DNA from: Bacillus subtilis subsp. subtilis
GTDB lineage: Bacteria; Pseudomonadota; Gammaproteobacteria; Xanthomonadales; Xanthomonadaceae
Direction of reading: 5' to 3'
Assembly (NCBI GenBank): GCA_021733645.1
Contig: JAHREJ010000019.1
Coordinates: forward strand, 1 to 64,000
DNA length: 64,000 nt
Part shown: positions 8,720 to 16,191 of the stretch, piece after piece
Layout: the number at the start of each line of letters is the position of its first letter
Position numbering within the stretch: the first letter of the stretch is position 1
Made by a program: the position numbers and the translations under genes
The notes under the pieces: model-generated
The model's input: the letters and a program-made list of their open reading frames with translations, nothing else
Databases searched by the model: none
What the model was told of the DNA's origin: nothing

Positions 8720-8811
8720 GCAAGTCCCGCTCCGCGGCCCGGCCCAGCCGCAGGCGGCTGTGCGTTCAGTCACATGCGAGGCAATGCCTCGCAAGCAATG
8801 TGCCTTCACCC
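8720..8811 (+). repeat. Left arm of a 92-bp inverted repeat
   Basis: Begins GCAAGTCCCGCTCCGCGG and ends GTGCCTTCACCC. It matches the reverse complement of 9186-9277 at 87 of 92 positions by direct comparison. It holds its own palindrome TGCGAGGC-AAT-GCCTCGCA. Confidence 0.9.
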
Positions 8812-8975
8812 CTGGCGACTCGTTCGCACCATCCGTGGCGCTCTACGGTCCCGCCAACCCATCCACGCCGACGCCCGACAGAATGCGTGCCCTTTTGTTG
8901 AGAGCCACAGGCAACGGCGCACGGCAGTTCCGCGTTGGGGGGTAGGGGTGAAGCAGGACGGTGTTCCACCGTCCC

Positions 8976-8998
8976 AGCCGGGCGGAGCCCGGTTCTAC
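8976..8998 (-). repeat. SMAG-type REP palindrome, minus orientation
   Basis: Reads GTAGAACCGGGCTCCGCCCG onward on the minus strand; partner of the element at 9033-9055. The GTAG head and GC stem match the SMAG class described in Stenotrophomonas. Confidence 0.75.
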
Positions 8999-9032
8999 CT
9001 TTCCCGATCCGATCCGCGCCGCGCCGCGCCGC

Positions 9033-9055
9033 GTAGAGCCGGGCTCCGCCCGGCT
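9033..9055 (+). repeat. SMAG-type REP palindrome, plus orientation
   Basis: GTAGAGCCGGGCTCCGCCCG plus GCT. With 8976-8998 it makes a head-to-head inverted dimer separated by 34 bp of GC-rich sequence. Confidence 0.8.
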
Positions 9056-9185
9056 GCTCTTCTCCCCCTCCAAACGGCCATGCGCGCGTTTGATCTGAAC
9101 CATGCCAACCAGCCAACTGTCTGGGCAGGGCGAGGGTGGGGTGGCGGGGCCCTGAGCCGCATGGATGCGGCGACGGAGCTTACAT

Positions 9186-9277
9186 GGGTGAAGGCGCATT
9201 GTTTGCGAGGCACTGCCTCGCATGCGACTGAACGCACAGCCGCCAGCGGCTGGGCCGGGCCGCGGAGCGGGACTTGC
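9186..9277 (-). repeat. Right arm of the 92-bp inverted repeat
   Basis: Reverse-complement copy of 8720-8811 with five substitutions and no indels. Similarity extends weakly a few bases outwards. Confidence 0.9.
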
Positions 9278-9349
9278 AGCGTGCCCCGACACCCCATCCT
9301 CGTCCTGCCAGTCCACAGTAAAGGCGGCATTCGCCTCGGCTTTAGCTCT

Positions 9350-9361
9350 AGCTCTAGAGCT
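9350..9361. promoter_or_regulatory. 12-bp perfect palindrome upstream of the dehydrogenase gene
   Basis: AGCTCTAGAGCT, preceded by a second AGCTCT half-copy, sits 77 bp before the start of the dehydrogenase. Possible operator; no regulator gene adjoins. Confidence 0.3.
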
Positions 9362-9437
9362 TGAAAAAGCACGGCCCCAACACCCCCGACTCACACCCCC
9401 GGGCGCAGAATGGCGGCCTGTCTTCCGGAGTAACACG

Positions 9438-10802
9438 ATGACCGTTGAAATCATCAACCCTGCCACCGGCCAGGTCACCTACCATCACGAACTGCTCGAT
9501 GCCGGGCAGATCGAACTGCGCCTGGCCGCCGCCGCGGAGGCCTTCCCGAAATGGTCTGCGCAATCCCTGCAGGCGCGTGGCGGCGTGCTGCGCGGCATCG
9601 CTGCGCAGCTGCGCACCCGCAAGGATGACCTCCAGCGGGCCATGACCAGCGAAATGGGCAAGCTCAAGGCCGAAGCCCTGGCCGAGGTGGAAAAGTGCGC
9701 CCAGGCCTGCGAGTTCTACGCCGACCACGCCGCCGACTATCTCAAGCCACAGTTGATCGACACCGAAGCCCAGCGCAGTTACGTGCGCTACGAGCCGATC
9801 GGCTGCGTGTTCGCGGTGATGCCCTGGAATTTCCCGATCTGGCAGGTGTTCCGCTTCCTGGCGCCGGCCTTCATGGCCGGCAACGTCGCCCTGCTCAAGC
9901 ACGCCAGCAATGTCCCCCAGTGCGCCGACCTGATCCTGGCGGTGTGCCGTGATGGCGGCCTGCCTGCGGGCGTGTTCGACGTCCTGCACATCGACAACGA
10001 CCAGGCCGCCGACGTGCTGCGCGACAGGCGCGTCAAGGCGGTCACGCTGACGGGCAGCGAACGCGCCGGTCGCTCAATTGCCGCCAATGCCGGCGACCAG
10101 CTCAAAAAATGCGTGATGGAACTGGGTGGCAGCGATGCCTTCGTGGTCCTCGATGACGCCGACCTGGACAAGACCGTGGCTGCAGCGGTGAAATCCCGTT
10201 TCGACAACAGCGGCCAGACCTGCATTGCCGCCAAGCGGTTCATCGTGGTCGAGGCGATCGCCGATGCGTTCGTGGAGAAGTTCGTCGCCGCCGCTGCCGC
10301 GCGCGTGTACGGAGATCCGCAGGATGAAAAGACCACGCTGGCGCCGATGGCCCGTGCGGACCTGCGCGATGAGCTGCACAAGCAGGTGCAGGCCAGCGTC
10401 GCCAAGGGCGCCAAGGTGCTGCTGGGCGGTGAGCCGGTGGCCGGAAGCCATGCCGGTTACCCGGCCACCATCCTGGACAACGTCGGCCCCGGCATGCCCG
10501 CCTACGACGAAGAACTGTTCGGCCCGGCCGCGGCCATCGTGCGGGTGCGTGATGACGCCGACGCGCTGCGCGTGGCCAACGACACTACTTTCGGCCTGGG
10601 CGGCAGCGTCTGGAGCGGCGACGCGCAGCGCGGCGAAGCGATCGCCAAGCGCCTGGAATGCGGCGCGGCCTTCGTCAATGCCATCGTCAAAAGCGACCCG
10701 CGCCTGCCGTTCGGCGGTACCAAGCGCTCCGGCTTCGGCCGCGAACTGGCCGATCATGGCATCCATGAGTTCATGAACATCAAGACCGTCTACGTCGCGT
10801 AA
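9438..10802 (+). CDS. sad: NAD(P)-dependent succinate semialdehyde dehydrogenase (Sad/YneI family)
   Basis: A 454-residue aldehyde dehydrogenase, shorter than GabD (~482) and closely resembling E. coli Sad (YneI). Shared features are MPWNFPIWQV, LLKHASNVPQCADLI, LTGSERAG, the catalytic glutamate in MELGGSDAFVVL and the catalytic cysteine in NSGQTCIAAKRFIV. The C-terminus PFGGTKRSGFGREL-HGIHEF is also of this branch. It should oxidise succinate semialdehyde from GABA to succinate; some family members take other short aldehydes, including the gamma-glutamylated one. Start ATG 9438 has CGGAG 7 nt upstream; the longer frame upstream runs through the inverted repeat and is rejected. It follows the pot operon on the same strand. 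Confidence 0.87.
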   Translation: MTVEIINPATGQVTYHHELLDAGQIELRLAAAAEAFPKWSAQSLQARGGVLRGIAAQLRTRKDDLQRAMTSEMGKLKAEALAEVEKCAQACEFYADHAADYLKPQLIDTEAQRSYVRYEPIGCVFAVMPWNFPIWQVFRFLAPAFMAGNVALLKHASNVPQCADLILAVCRDGGLPAGVFDVLHIDNDQAADVLRDRRVKAVTLTGSERAGRSIAANAGDQLKKCVMELGGSDAFVVLDDADLDKTVAAAVKSRFDNSGQTCIAAKRFIVVEAIADAFVEKFVAAAAARVYGDPQDEKTTLAPMARADLRDELHKQVQASVAKGAKVLLGGEPVAGSHAGYPATILDNVGPGMPAYDEELFGPAAAIVRVRDDADALRVANDTTFGLGGSVWSGDAQRGEAIAKRLECGAAFVNAIVKSDPRLPFGGTKRSGFGRELADHGIHEFMNIKTVYVA

Positions 10803-10819
10803 TACCTTCCGGTGAGGCA

Positions 10820-10842
10820 GCCCCCTTGGAGTCCAAGGGGGC
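10820..10842. terminator. Perfect palindrome between convergent sad and corA
   Basis: GCCCCCTTGGA, one central G, TCCAAGGGGGC: an 11-bp perfect stem in the 79-bp gap between convergent genes. No T-run follows on either side, so termination strength is uncertain. Confidence 0.5.
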
Positions 10843-10881
10843 GCGCCGACAGGCGTGGGATGTGGGGGATGTGAGCCGGCG

Positions 10882-11889
10882 CTACAGCCAACGCACCCGC
10901 TTGAACAACCGGTACAGCCCCACGCAGATCGCGCCCACGCCGATGATCATCGCCGGGTAGGCCCAGGGCTGGTTCAATTCCGGCATGTGGCTGAAGTTCA
11001 TCCCGTACCAGCTGGTGATCAAGGTCGGTGCGGCCAACAATGCGGCCCACGCGCCCAATCGTTTCACTGTCTCGCCCTGGGCCAGCGTCACCAGCGACAG
11101 ATTCACGCTCAACGCAGTGCCCAGCATCTCGCGCAGGGTGTCGATGACATCGCTGATCCGCACCGCATGGTCATGTACGTCGCGCAGGTACAGCTTCACC
11201 TCGTCGGGCACCAGCTCGCCCTGGTAGCGCTTGATCTGCGCCAGCATGTCCTGCAGCGGAGCCACCGCCATGCGCATCTTGTTGAGCTCGCGCTTCAATT
11301 CGTACAGCCGCACCACGGTCTGGCGCTTGTAGCTGTCCGAAAAAATATCCTTCTCCAGCAGCTCCAGCGTGTCGCGGTAGCGGCGGGTGATGGGCAGGTA
11401 GTTGTCCACCACGAAATCCAATACCGCATACAGGCAGTACGAGGGCCCCATCGTGCGCAGCAGCTCCGGCTCGCGCTCCACCCGTGCGCGCGGCGCGGCA
11501 TAGGACAGCGACGCGCCGTGGCGCACCGTCACCAGGAAACGCGGGCCGAGGAAAGCGTGGGTTTCGCCGTAGGCAATGCGTTCGTCCACCATCTGCGCGG
11601 TGGTGACCACCACGAACAACGAGTTGCCGTAGGACTCTACTTTCGGGCGCTGGTGCGCATTGCGCGCATCTTCGATGGCCAGCGAGTGCAGGCAGAACTC
11701 CTCCTGCAGCTTCAGCAGCACGCTGTCGGCCGGCTCGTACAGGCCTACCCAGACGAAGCCGTTGCCGCTCTCGATCACATCGCTGATCGCATCCAGGCTG
11801 ATGTCATGGCGCTTGCCCTGGTCATCGTAGTGCACGCAGTTGATGACGCAGGGCGGGTTCACGGGGGCGGTGTTTTCCATGGGCGGCAT
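10882..11889 (-). CDS. corA: CorA-family divalent metal ion transporter
   Basis: A 335-residue CorA/ZntB-type channel. The long cytoplasmic N-terminal region is followed by helices with the PLQDMLAQIKRYQGELV segment and two C-terminal membrane helices. The signature GMN is at residues 296-298 (SWYGMNFSHMPELNQPWAYP), followed by MPEL as in CorA. Expected role: Mg2+ (or Co2+/Ni2+) uptake across the inner membrane. The ATG at 11889 lies 6 bp after the preceding stop; a second ATG at 11880 is possible. It is the last gene of the phoH-corC operon, so CorC and CorA, both tied to magnesium handling, are co-transcribed here. Confidence 0.88.
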   Translation of the reverse strand: MPPMENTAPVNPPCVINCVHYDDQGKRHDISLDAISDVIESGNGFVWVGLYEPADSVLLKLQEEFCLHSLAIEDARNAHQRPKVESYGNSLFVVVTTAQMVDERIAYGETHAFLGPRFLVTVRHGASLSYAAPRARVEREPELLRTMGPSYCLYAVLDFVVDNYLPITRRYRDTLELLEKDIFSDSYKRQTVVRLYELKRELNKMRMAVAPLQDMLAQIKRYQGELVPDEVKLYLRDVHDHAVRISDVIDTLREMLGTALSVNLSLVTLAQGETVKRLGAWAALLAAPTLITSWYGMNFSHMPELNQPWAYPAMIIGVGAICVGLYRLFKRVRWL

Positions 11890-11895
11890 CGTGCG

Positions 11896-13155
11896 TCAGC
11901 GGCCCGTGACAGGCAAGTCACGACGCCCCAGCACCCACGCCAGCGCCAGGTGCACCGGCAGCAGCAGCACGATCCACTGCAGGTTGACCTGCGCCTGCAG
12001 GCTCAACCAGTGCAGCACCAGACCCAGCGCGGCCAGCAGCGCCACCGTCCACACCAGCACGCCGAACCACGCACGTGGGGTGCGCCCGCGCAGCAGGGTG
12101 ATGGCGCCGGGCAACAACAGCAGGCACAGCGGCGAGAGCACCAGCAGGTTGCGGTTGGCCCACGCGGCCTGGTGCGCGCTGAACCCCCACAGGTAGGTCA
12201 GCAGCGCGCCGGCGATGCCGCAGAACAGCCACAACGGCAACGCGATGCCGCCCAGCAGGCGTCGGCGGCTGCGCAGCGCCAGTACCCCGGCGGCGGCCAG
12301 CAGCCCGCACAGCAGCCACGGCCACCAGCGTCGCGCAGACTCCTTGGGTTCGGCGGCGATGCGGTGCGGCAGCAGTTCCTGCTCGGCCTGCACCAGTGGA
12401 CGGCCTTCGGTGTTGCGTGCCTGGCGCAGGGCGTCGGCCAGGCGCATCGGCACGAAGGCCTCCTGCCAGCGCGACAGCGGCTGGTCGGCGAATGGACCCA
12501 GGCCGATGTCAAAGCCCAGCCACATCCACGGCGACGGCGAGGCCAGCCGCACCGATTCGCTGCGGTAGGTATTGCCGCGCGAGCGCCCGGACAGCTGCGA
12601 ATGCAGGCCGCCACCGAGTGCCTGGTCGATCGTGTCGCGCACCATCGTGGCGCAGTTGGCGGTGTAGTAATCGTAGTGGTAGCGCGCGTTTTCCGGCTTG
12701 GCACGCTCGGCCAGTGCCGCGGCCAGATCGCGCGCCTGTTGCGGCGCCAGATCGAGCCACTGGATGCTCGCGCCACGGCCACTTTCGCGGTAGTACGCCA
12801 TGTCCTGCTCCAGCGGCAGCGCCACCAGGTAGTACATCATGTCGCCGCGCACGAAGCGCCCGATGAAATCGGCTTCGCCCGGGTCGAAATACCCGAAGTT
12901 GTAGGACATCGCCTGGCCGGTAACCGGGTCCAGCACCACCAGCGCGTCATGGCCGAAGCGCTCGAAGAAGATCTCGCCCGGCTGCATGGTCACCACGCCA
13001 ATACGGGGGGCCGTCTCAACAGCACCGGCCACCGGATCAGCAACCGGGGCAGGACTGTCCTGGGCCAGCGCCGCGAGCGGCAGGCTGGCCAGGCAGAGCA
13101 TCCACGACAGGAACAACAGGCGGCACGACGGCCACCGCTTCAGCAGGGGTCGCAT
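11896..13155 (-). CDS. DUF4105 exported membrane protein
   Basis: A 419-residue protein with an N-terminal signal helix (LLFLSWMLCLASLPLAALA), a periplasmic DUF4105 region (around residues 50-210) containing PGEIFFERFGHDALVV and YHYDYYTANCATMVRD, then five or so hydrophobic helices at the C-terminus. DUF4105 resembles the N-terminal periplasmic part of Lnb-like proteins; the conserved His and the Asn-Cys pair look catalytic, but the reaction is not known. The ATG at 13155 is preferred; an in-frame TTG at 13167 would overlap the corC stop. It sits between corC and corA. Confidence 0.75.
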   Translation of the reverse strand: MRPLLKRWPSCRLLFLSWMLCLASLPLAALAQDSPAPVADPVAGAVETAPRIGVVTMQPGEIFFERFGHDALVVLDPVTGQAMSYNFGYFDPGEADFIGRFVRGDMMYYLVALPLEQDMAYYRESGRGASIQWLDLAPQQARDLAAALAERAKPENARYHYDYYTANCATMVRDTIDQALGGGLHSQLSGRSRGNTYRSESVRLASPSPWMWLGFDIGLGPFADQPLSRWQEAFVPMRLADALRQARNTEGRPLVQAEQELLPHRIAAEPKESARRWWPWLLCGLLAAAGVLALRSRRRLLGGIALPLWLFCGIAGALLTYLWGFSAHQAAWANRNLLVLSPLCLLLLPGAITLLRGRTPRAWFGVLVWTVALLAALGLVLHWLSLQAQVNLQWIVLLLPVHLALAWVLGRRDLPVTGR

Positions 13156-13163
13156 GGCGTGGA

Positions 13164-14045
13164 TCAATCCTCGTTGTCGGTGTCGGCGGGCAGCACGGTC
13201 ACATGGAACGCCTGCACGCGGCGCGCGTCGGCACGTGCCACCCGGAACACGAAGCGGTCCAGGCTGAGCTCGTCGCCGGTTTCAGGCAGGTGGCCGATCG
13301 CCTCGGTGACCAGGCCACCAATGGTGTCGTAGTCGTCGTCGGGGAAGGTGGCGCCGAAACGCTCGTTGAAATCCTCGATCGCGGTCAGTGCATCCACCAC
13401 GTACTGGCCATCGGCCTGGATGGCGATCTGCGCGGTATGGTCTTCGGCCTCGTCGTGCTCGTCGTCGATCTCGCCGACGATCTGTTCCAGCACGTCCTCG
13501 ATGGTGACCAGCCCGGCGACACCGCCGTACTCGTCCACCACGATGGCCATGTGGTTGCGCGAGAGCCGGAACTCCTTGAGCAGCACGTTGAGCTTCTTGG
13601 CCTCGGGGATCAGCACCGCCGGGCGCAACAGCTCGCGCACGTTGGCCGGGCCGTTGTCGGCCACCACGCCGCGCAACAGGTCCTTGGCCAGCAGCACGCC
13701 CAGGATGTCGTCCTTGTTGTCCCCGTGCACCGGGAAGCGCGAATGGCCCGATTCGACCACCTGCTTCATCAGTTCAAGGAAGGGCGCTTCGACCGGCAGC
13801 GAAACCATCTGCGAACGTGAAATCATCACGTCGCCCACGGTCAGCTCGGCAACCGAGATCGCCCCTTCCATCATGCGTAGGGTATCGGCGGCGATCAGCC
13901 CATCGTCGTGCGCGGTGTGCAGCACCGCCACCAGCTCGTCGCGGGTGTGGGGTTCGCCGGAGAAGGCAGAGGTCAGGCGTTCGAGCCAGCTGCGCTTCTT
14001 TTCATTCTGCTCCAGGGTGGAGCTACTACTGTCGTCTTCAGACAT
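13164..14045 (-). CDS. corC: CorC/HlyC-type CBS-domain protein
   Basis: A 293-residue cytoplasmic protein of the CorC type, lacking the DUF21 membrane domain. Two CBS repeats are seen (about residues 65-185), with VGDVMISRSQMVSLP, HSRFPVHGDNKDDILGVLL and the conserved MAIVVDEYGGVAGLVTIEDV. A C-terminal transporter-associated domain follows (DDYDTIGGLV..LGHLP-like IGHLPETGDEL). Family members act in Mg/Co efflux and membrane integrity. The gene is classically next to ybeY and phoH, as here. ATG 14045 gives the usual MSEDDSSS start; a GTG six codons earlier is possible. Confidence 0.87.
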   Translation of the reverse strand: MSEDDSSSSTLEQNEKKRSWLERLTSAFSGEPHTRDELVAVLHTAHDDGLIAADTLRMMEGAISVAELTVGDVMISRSQMVSLPVEAPFLELMKQVVESGHSRFPVHGDNKDDILGVLLAKDLLRGVVADNGPANVRELLRPAVLIPEAKKLNVLLKEFRLSRNHMAIVVDEYGGVAGLVTIEDVLEQIVGEIDDEHDEAEDHTAQIAIQADGQYVVDALTAIEDFNERFGATFPDDDYDTIGGLVTEAIGHLPETGDELSLDRFVFRVARADARRVQAFHVTVLPADTDNED

Positions 14046-14110
14046 CTCTGGAAAAAAGGGCACCCGGCGAGCCGGGCGTTGGATTCAGTCTAGCAGGATG
14101 CGGGCCGCTG

Positions 14111-14707
14111 TCAGCGCCCGCTCGCCGGGGCCGCATTCACAGAGGTCGCCGGCGGGGCCACTGGCGCCTCCGGGGCCGGCGCTGGTTCCTCCTCCGGTGG
14201 CAGGTCCAGGCTGTAGGTGCACCCGGCCAGGGTCTTGCCAGGATGACTCTTGACCGTGGACAGGCTCAGGATCACCGATTCGATCATCGGCTCGCCGGTC
14301 GTCGGGTCGGTGACATCGCGGCTGACCAGCTCGCGCCCGGCCATGAATTTACCCGGATTATCGACCCCGTCCTCCAGTGCCAGCGTTTTGGCCAGCGGGC
14401 GCGGGTCGGCCAGGTCCAGGATGGCCATGATGCTGGCCCCGGCAACCGCCACGGACTCGGTACGCTGGCCGAACACCGTCAACGGTGTGGCCAGGCGGAA
14501 CTCGGTCATGAACGGGTTGCCCGGCGGCAACGGCTGCAGGCCGTTGGCCACCGCCTTGAGCGGGTCGGCCACCACGGGGGCCACGGCGTTGAAGTCGGCC
14601 AGGCCCTGGCGGCATTCAATCAGCGCGGCCAGGTCCAGCGGGGCGGCCGACGCGGTGGCCGGCAACAGGGCCAGCAGGCCCAGGCAGAGGGTCTTGAGAG
14701 CGGTCAT
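14111..14707 (-). CDS. Exported protein of unknown function between ybeY and corC
   Basis: A 198-residue protein with a clear Sec signal (LKTLCLGLLALLPATASA-AP). The mature part has two cysteines, an ALIECRQGLADFNAVAPVV segment and a Pro/Ala/Glu-rich tail (about 170-198). No family is recognised. GGAG precedes ATG 14707 by 5 nt. Spacing of 31 and 65 bp to its neighbours indicates it belongs to the phoH-ybeY-corC operon. A periplasmic role is inferred only from the signal. Confidence 0.7.
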   Translation of the reverse strand: MTALKTLCLGLLALLPATASAAPLDLAALIECRQGLADFNAVAPVVADPLKAVANGLQPLPPGNPFMTEFRLATPLTVFGQRTESVAVAGASIMAILDLADPRPLAKTLALEDGVDNPGKFMAGRELVSRDVTDPTTGEPMIESVILSLSTVKSHPGKTLAGCTYSLDLPPEEEPAPAPEAPVAPPATSVNAAPASGR

Positions 14708-14738
14708 CTGGACTCCGTGGGTCACCGTGCGGGGCGGC

Positions 14739-15224
14739 TCACTGCTCGTTGGCGTAGGGATCGTCGATGCCCAACTCGGCCAGGATGTCGCGTTCCAGCT
14801 GCTCCATGGCCTCGGCTTCCTTGTCGTCCTCGTGGTCCCAGCCCAGCAGGTGCAGCACGCCGTGCACGGTCAGGTGCGCGTAGTGGGCGTTGAGCGCCTT
14901 GTCCTGTTCGGCCGCTTCGCTGGCCACCACCGGCGCACAGATCACCAGGTCGCCCAGCAGCGGAAACTTCACCCCTTTGGGCAGCCCCTCCGGCACTTCG
15001 GCCGGAAAACTCAGCACATTGGTGGCGTAATCCTTGCCACGGTAATGCCGGTTCAGCGACTGGCCTTCCTTGGCATCAACCAGGCGGATGGCCAGGTCGG
15101 CTTCACGGATGCGGCCCTTCAGCGCAGCGGCCACCCACTTGCGGAAGCTCACCGCCGAGGGCAGCCCGGCGCGGGGCAGGGCGTAGCTCACGGCTACATC
15201 GAGGCGGACGGGGCCCTTGGTCAT
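14739..15224 (-). CDS. ybeY: Endoribonuclease YbeY (16S rRNA maturation)
   Basis: A 161-residue UPF0054 metalloprotein. The zinc motif HxxxHxxxxxH is intact (H121, H125, H131 in [11 protein letters not shown]), and the conserved [18 protein letters not shown] segment is present. YbeY trims the 3' end of 16S rRNA and takes part in ribosome quality control in the cytoplasm. Neighbouring phoH and corC are its usual partners. Confidence 0.93.
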   Translation of the reverse strand: MTKGPVRLDVAVSYALPRAGLPSAVSFRKWVAAALKGRIREADLAIRLVDAKEGQSLNRHYRGKDYATNVLSFPAEVPEGLPKGVKFPLLGDLVICAPVVASEAAEQDKALNAHYAHLTVHGVLHLLGWDHEDDKEAEAMEQLERDILAELGIDDPYANEQ

Positions 15225-15280
15225 GGCGATACCGGCAATTCAGAACAATCAGGAACCGACAGTATCGCGCGTGTTGCCTT

Positions 15281-16153
15281 TCACTGCGACGTCCAGTCGT
15301 CAGGGGCGTAGGCGATCTCAATGACGTCGGCGGTGGTACGGCGCTCGTCGATCCCGGCGGCATCGGCCGAGGCATGGCAGTTATAACCCTGCTGACGGGA
15401 GAGCTGGCCGGTCAGCATCGCCGCCATCTGGTCCTGCGGTGCATGCGGATCGACGTAGAGGGTGGCGCTGGCGCAGCCGCCGACGTTGGCCACCCGCACC
15501 GCGGGAACCAGGGCGCGTGCGGCCTGGTCGGCCAGCGCGTCGAATACGCCCGCGGCAATGTCCGGTTCCCAGGCCGAGATGCGCACCTTGACGTAGTGCA
15601 GCTGCTTGTAGAACAGGTAGGCATTGGAACGCAGGGGCGCATCCCTGGTGGCGCGGTGCAGTTGCAGGCGCACTTTCTGCCCGGGTATCTGGTTGGTCCT
15701 GGTGACCGCACCGAGCACGGCAGCATCGAGGTCGCTGGCAGAGGCCGGTCGCGGGGCGTCGGCGCCGGTCAGCAGGAACGCGCTGGCCGGCCCCAATGCG
15801 CGCTGGCTCGAATAGGTGCCGCTGCTGACCGCCTGCTTCATCCCTTCGTCGAAGGCCTGCATGCCCTCGGTCACCGCGGTATCCGGATCAAGGCGGCCCG
15901 CCGCGTAGACGTACAGGTTGATCGTCACTTCGGGATGGTCCTTCACCTGGTAAAGCAGGCTTGCCCCGGCCAGGTGGTTACCGGGGTCGAAACTGCTGCT
16001 CACCAGGGTGAAGTCGCCCACGCGCCTGGGGGCGATCACGTAGCTGGTTTCCACGTAGGCGCGGGTGGGGGCCGCGTCCTTCTGTCTGGCAGATGCCTCC
16101 GCCGGCGCGGCGGCCAGCAGGCAAAGGGACAACAACAGGCAGATACGGCGCAT
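15281..16153 (-). CDS. Exported protein of unknown function between phoH and ybeY
   Basis: A 290-residue protein with signal peptide (ICLLLSLCLLAAAPAEASA). The mature part looks like a single globular domain with YVIAPRRVGDFTLVSSSFDP, LLYQVKDHPEVTINLYVY and a late pair of cysteines (GGCASATL, GYNCHASAD). No family is recognised with confidence. It lies 38 bp after phoH and 56 bp before ybeY in the same orientation, so it is part of that operon, where most other bacteria have no gene. Confidence 0.7.
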   Translation of the reverse strand: MRRICLLLSLCLLAAAPAEASARQKDAAPTRAYVETSYVIAPRRVGDFTLVSSSFDPGNHLAGASLLYQVKDHPEVTINLYVYAAGRLDPDTAVTEGMQAFDEGMKQAVSSGTYSSQRALGPASAFLLTGADAPRPASASDLDAAVLGAVTRTNQIPGQKVRLQLHRATRDAPLRSNAYLFYKQLHYVKVRISAWEPDIAAGVFDALADQAARALVPAVRVANVGGCASATLYVDPHAPQDQMAAMLTGQLSRQQGYNCHASADAAGIDERRTTADVIEIAYAPDDWTSQ

Positions 16154-16191
16154 GGCACTTCCTGTGCAGCGGGAGTGCCGGCAGTGTACGG

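Larger units (their letters stand above)
8641..9437. other. Gene-free block of nested inverted repeats
   Basis: No credible gene lies in these 797 bases. ORFs on both strands here translate to mirror-image low-complexity peptides only because the DNA itself is an inverted repeat: arms 8720-8811 and 9186-9277 enclose a 374-bp centre, which in turn contains a perfect small hairpin (GGACGGTG-TTC-CACCGTCC, about 8957-8975), an inverted pair of GTAG palindromes (8976-8998 and 9033-9055) and a GCGCC tandem run (about 9016-9031). The last 160 bases contain the palindrome AGCTCTAGAGCT and lead into the dehydrogenase gene. Confidence 0.8.

Noticed and set aside
8696-9364. 222-codon frame in the pot-sad gap, with a similar frame on the other strand (8843-9478)
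   Set aside because: Both translate the arms of the inverted repeat, which explains their resemblance; no start signal or domain.
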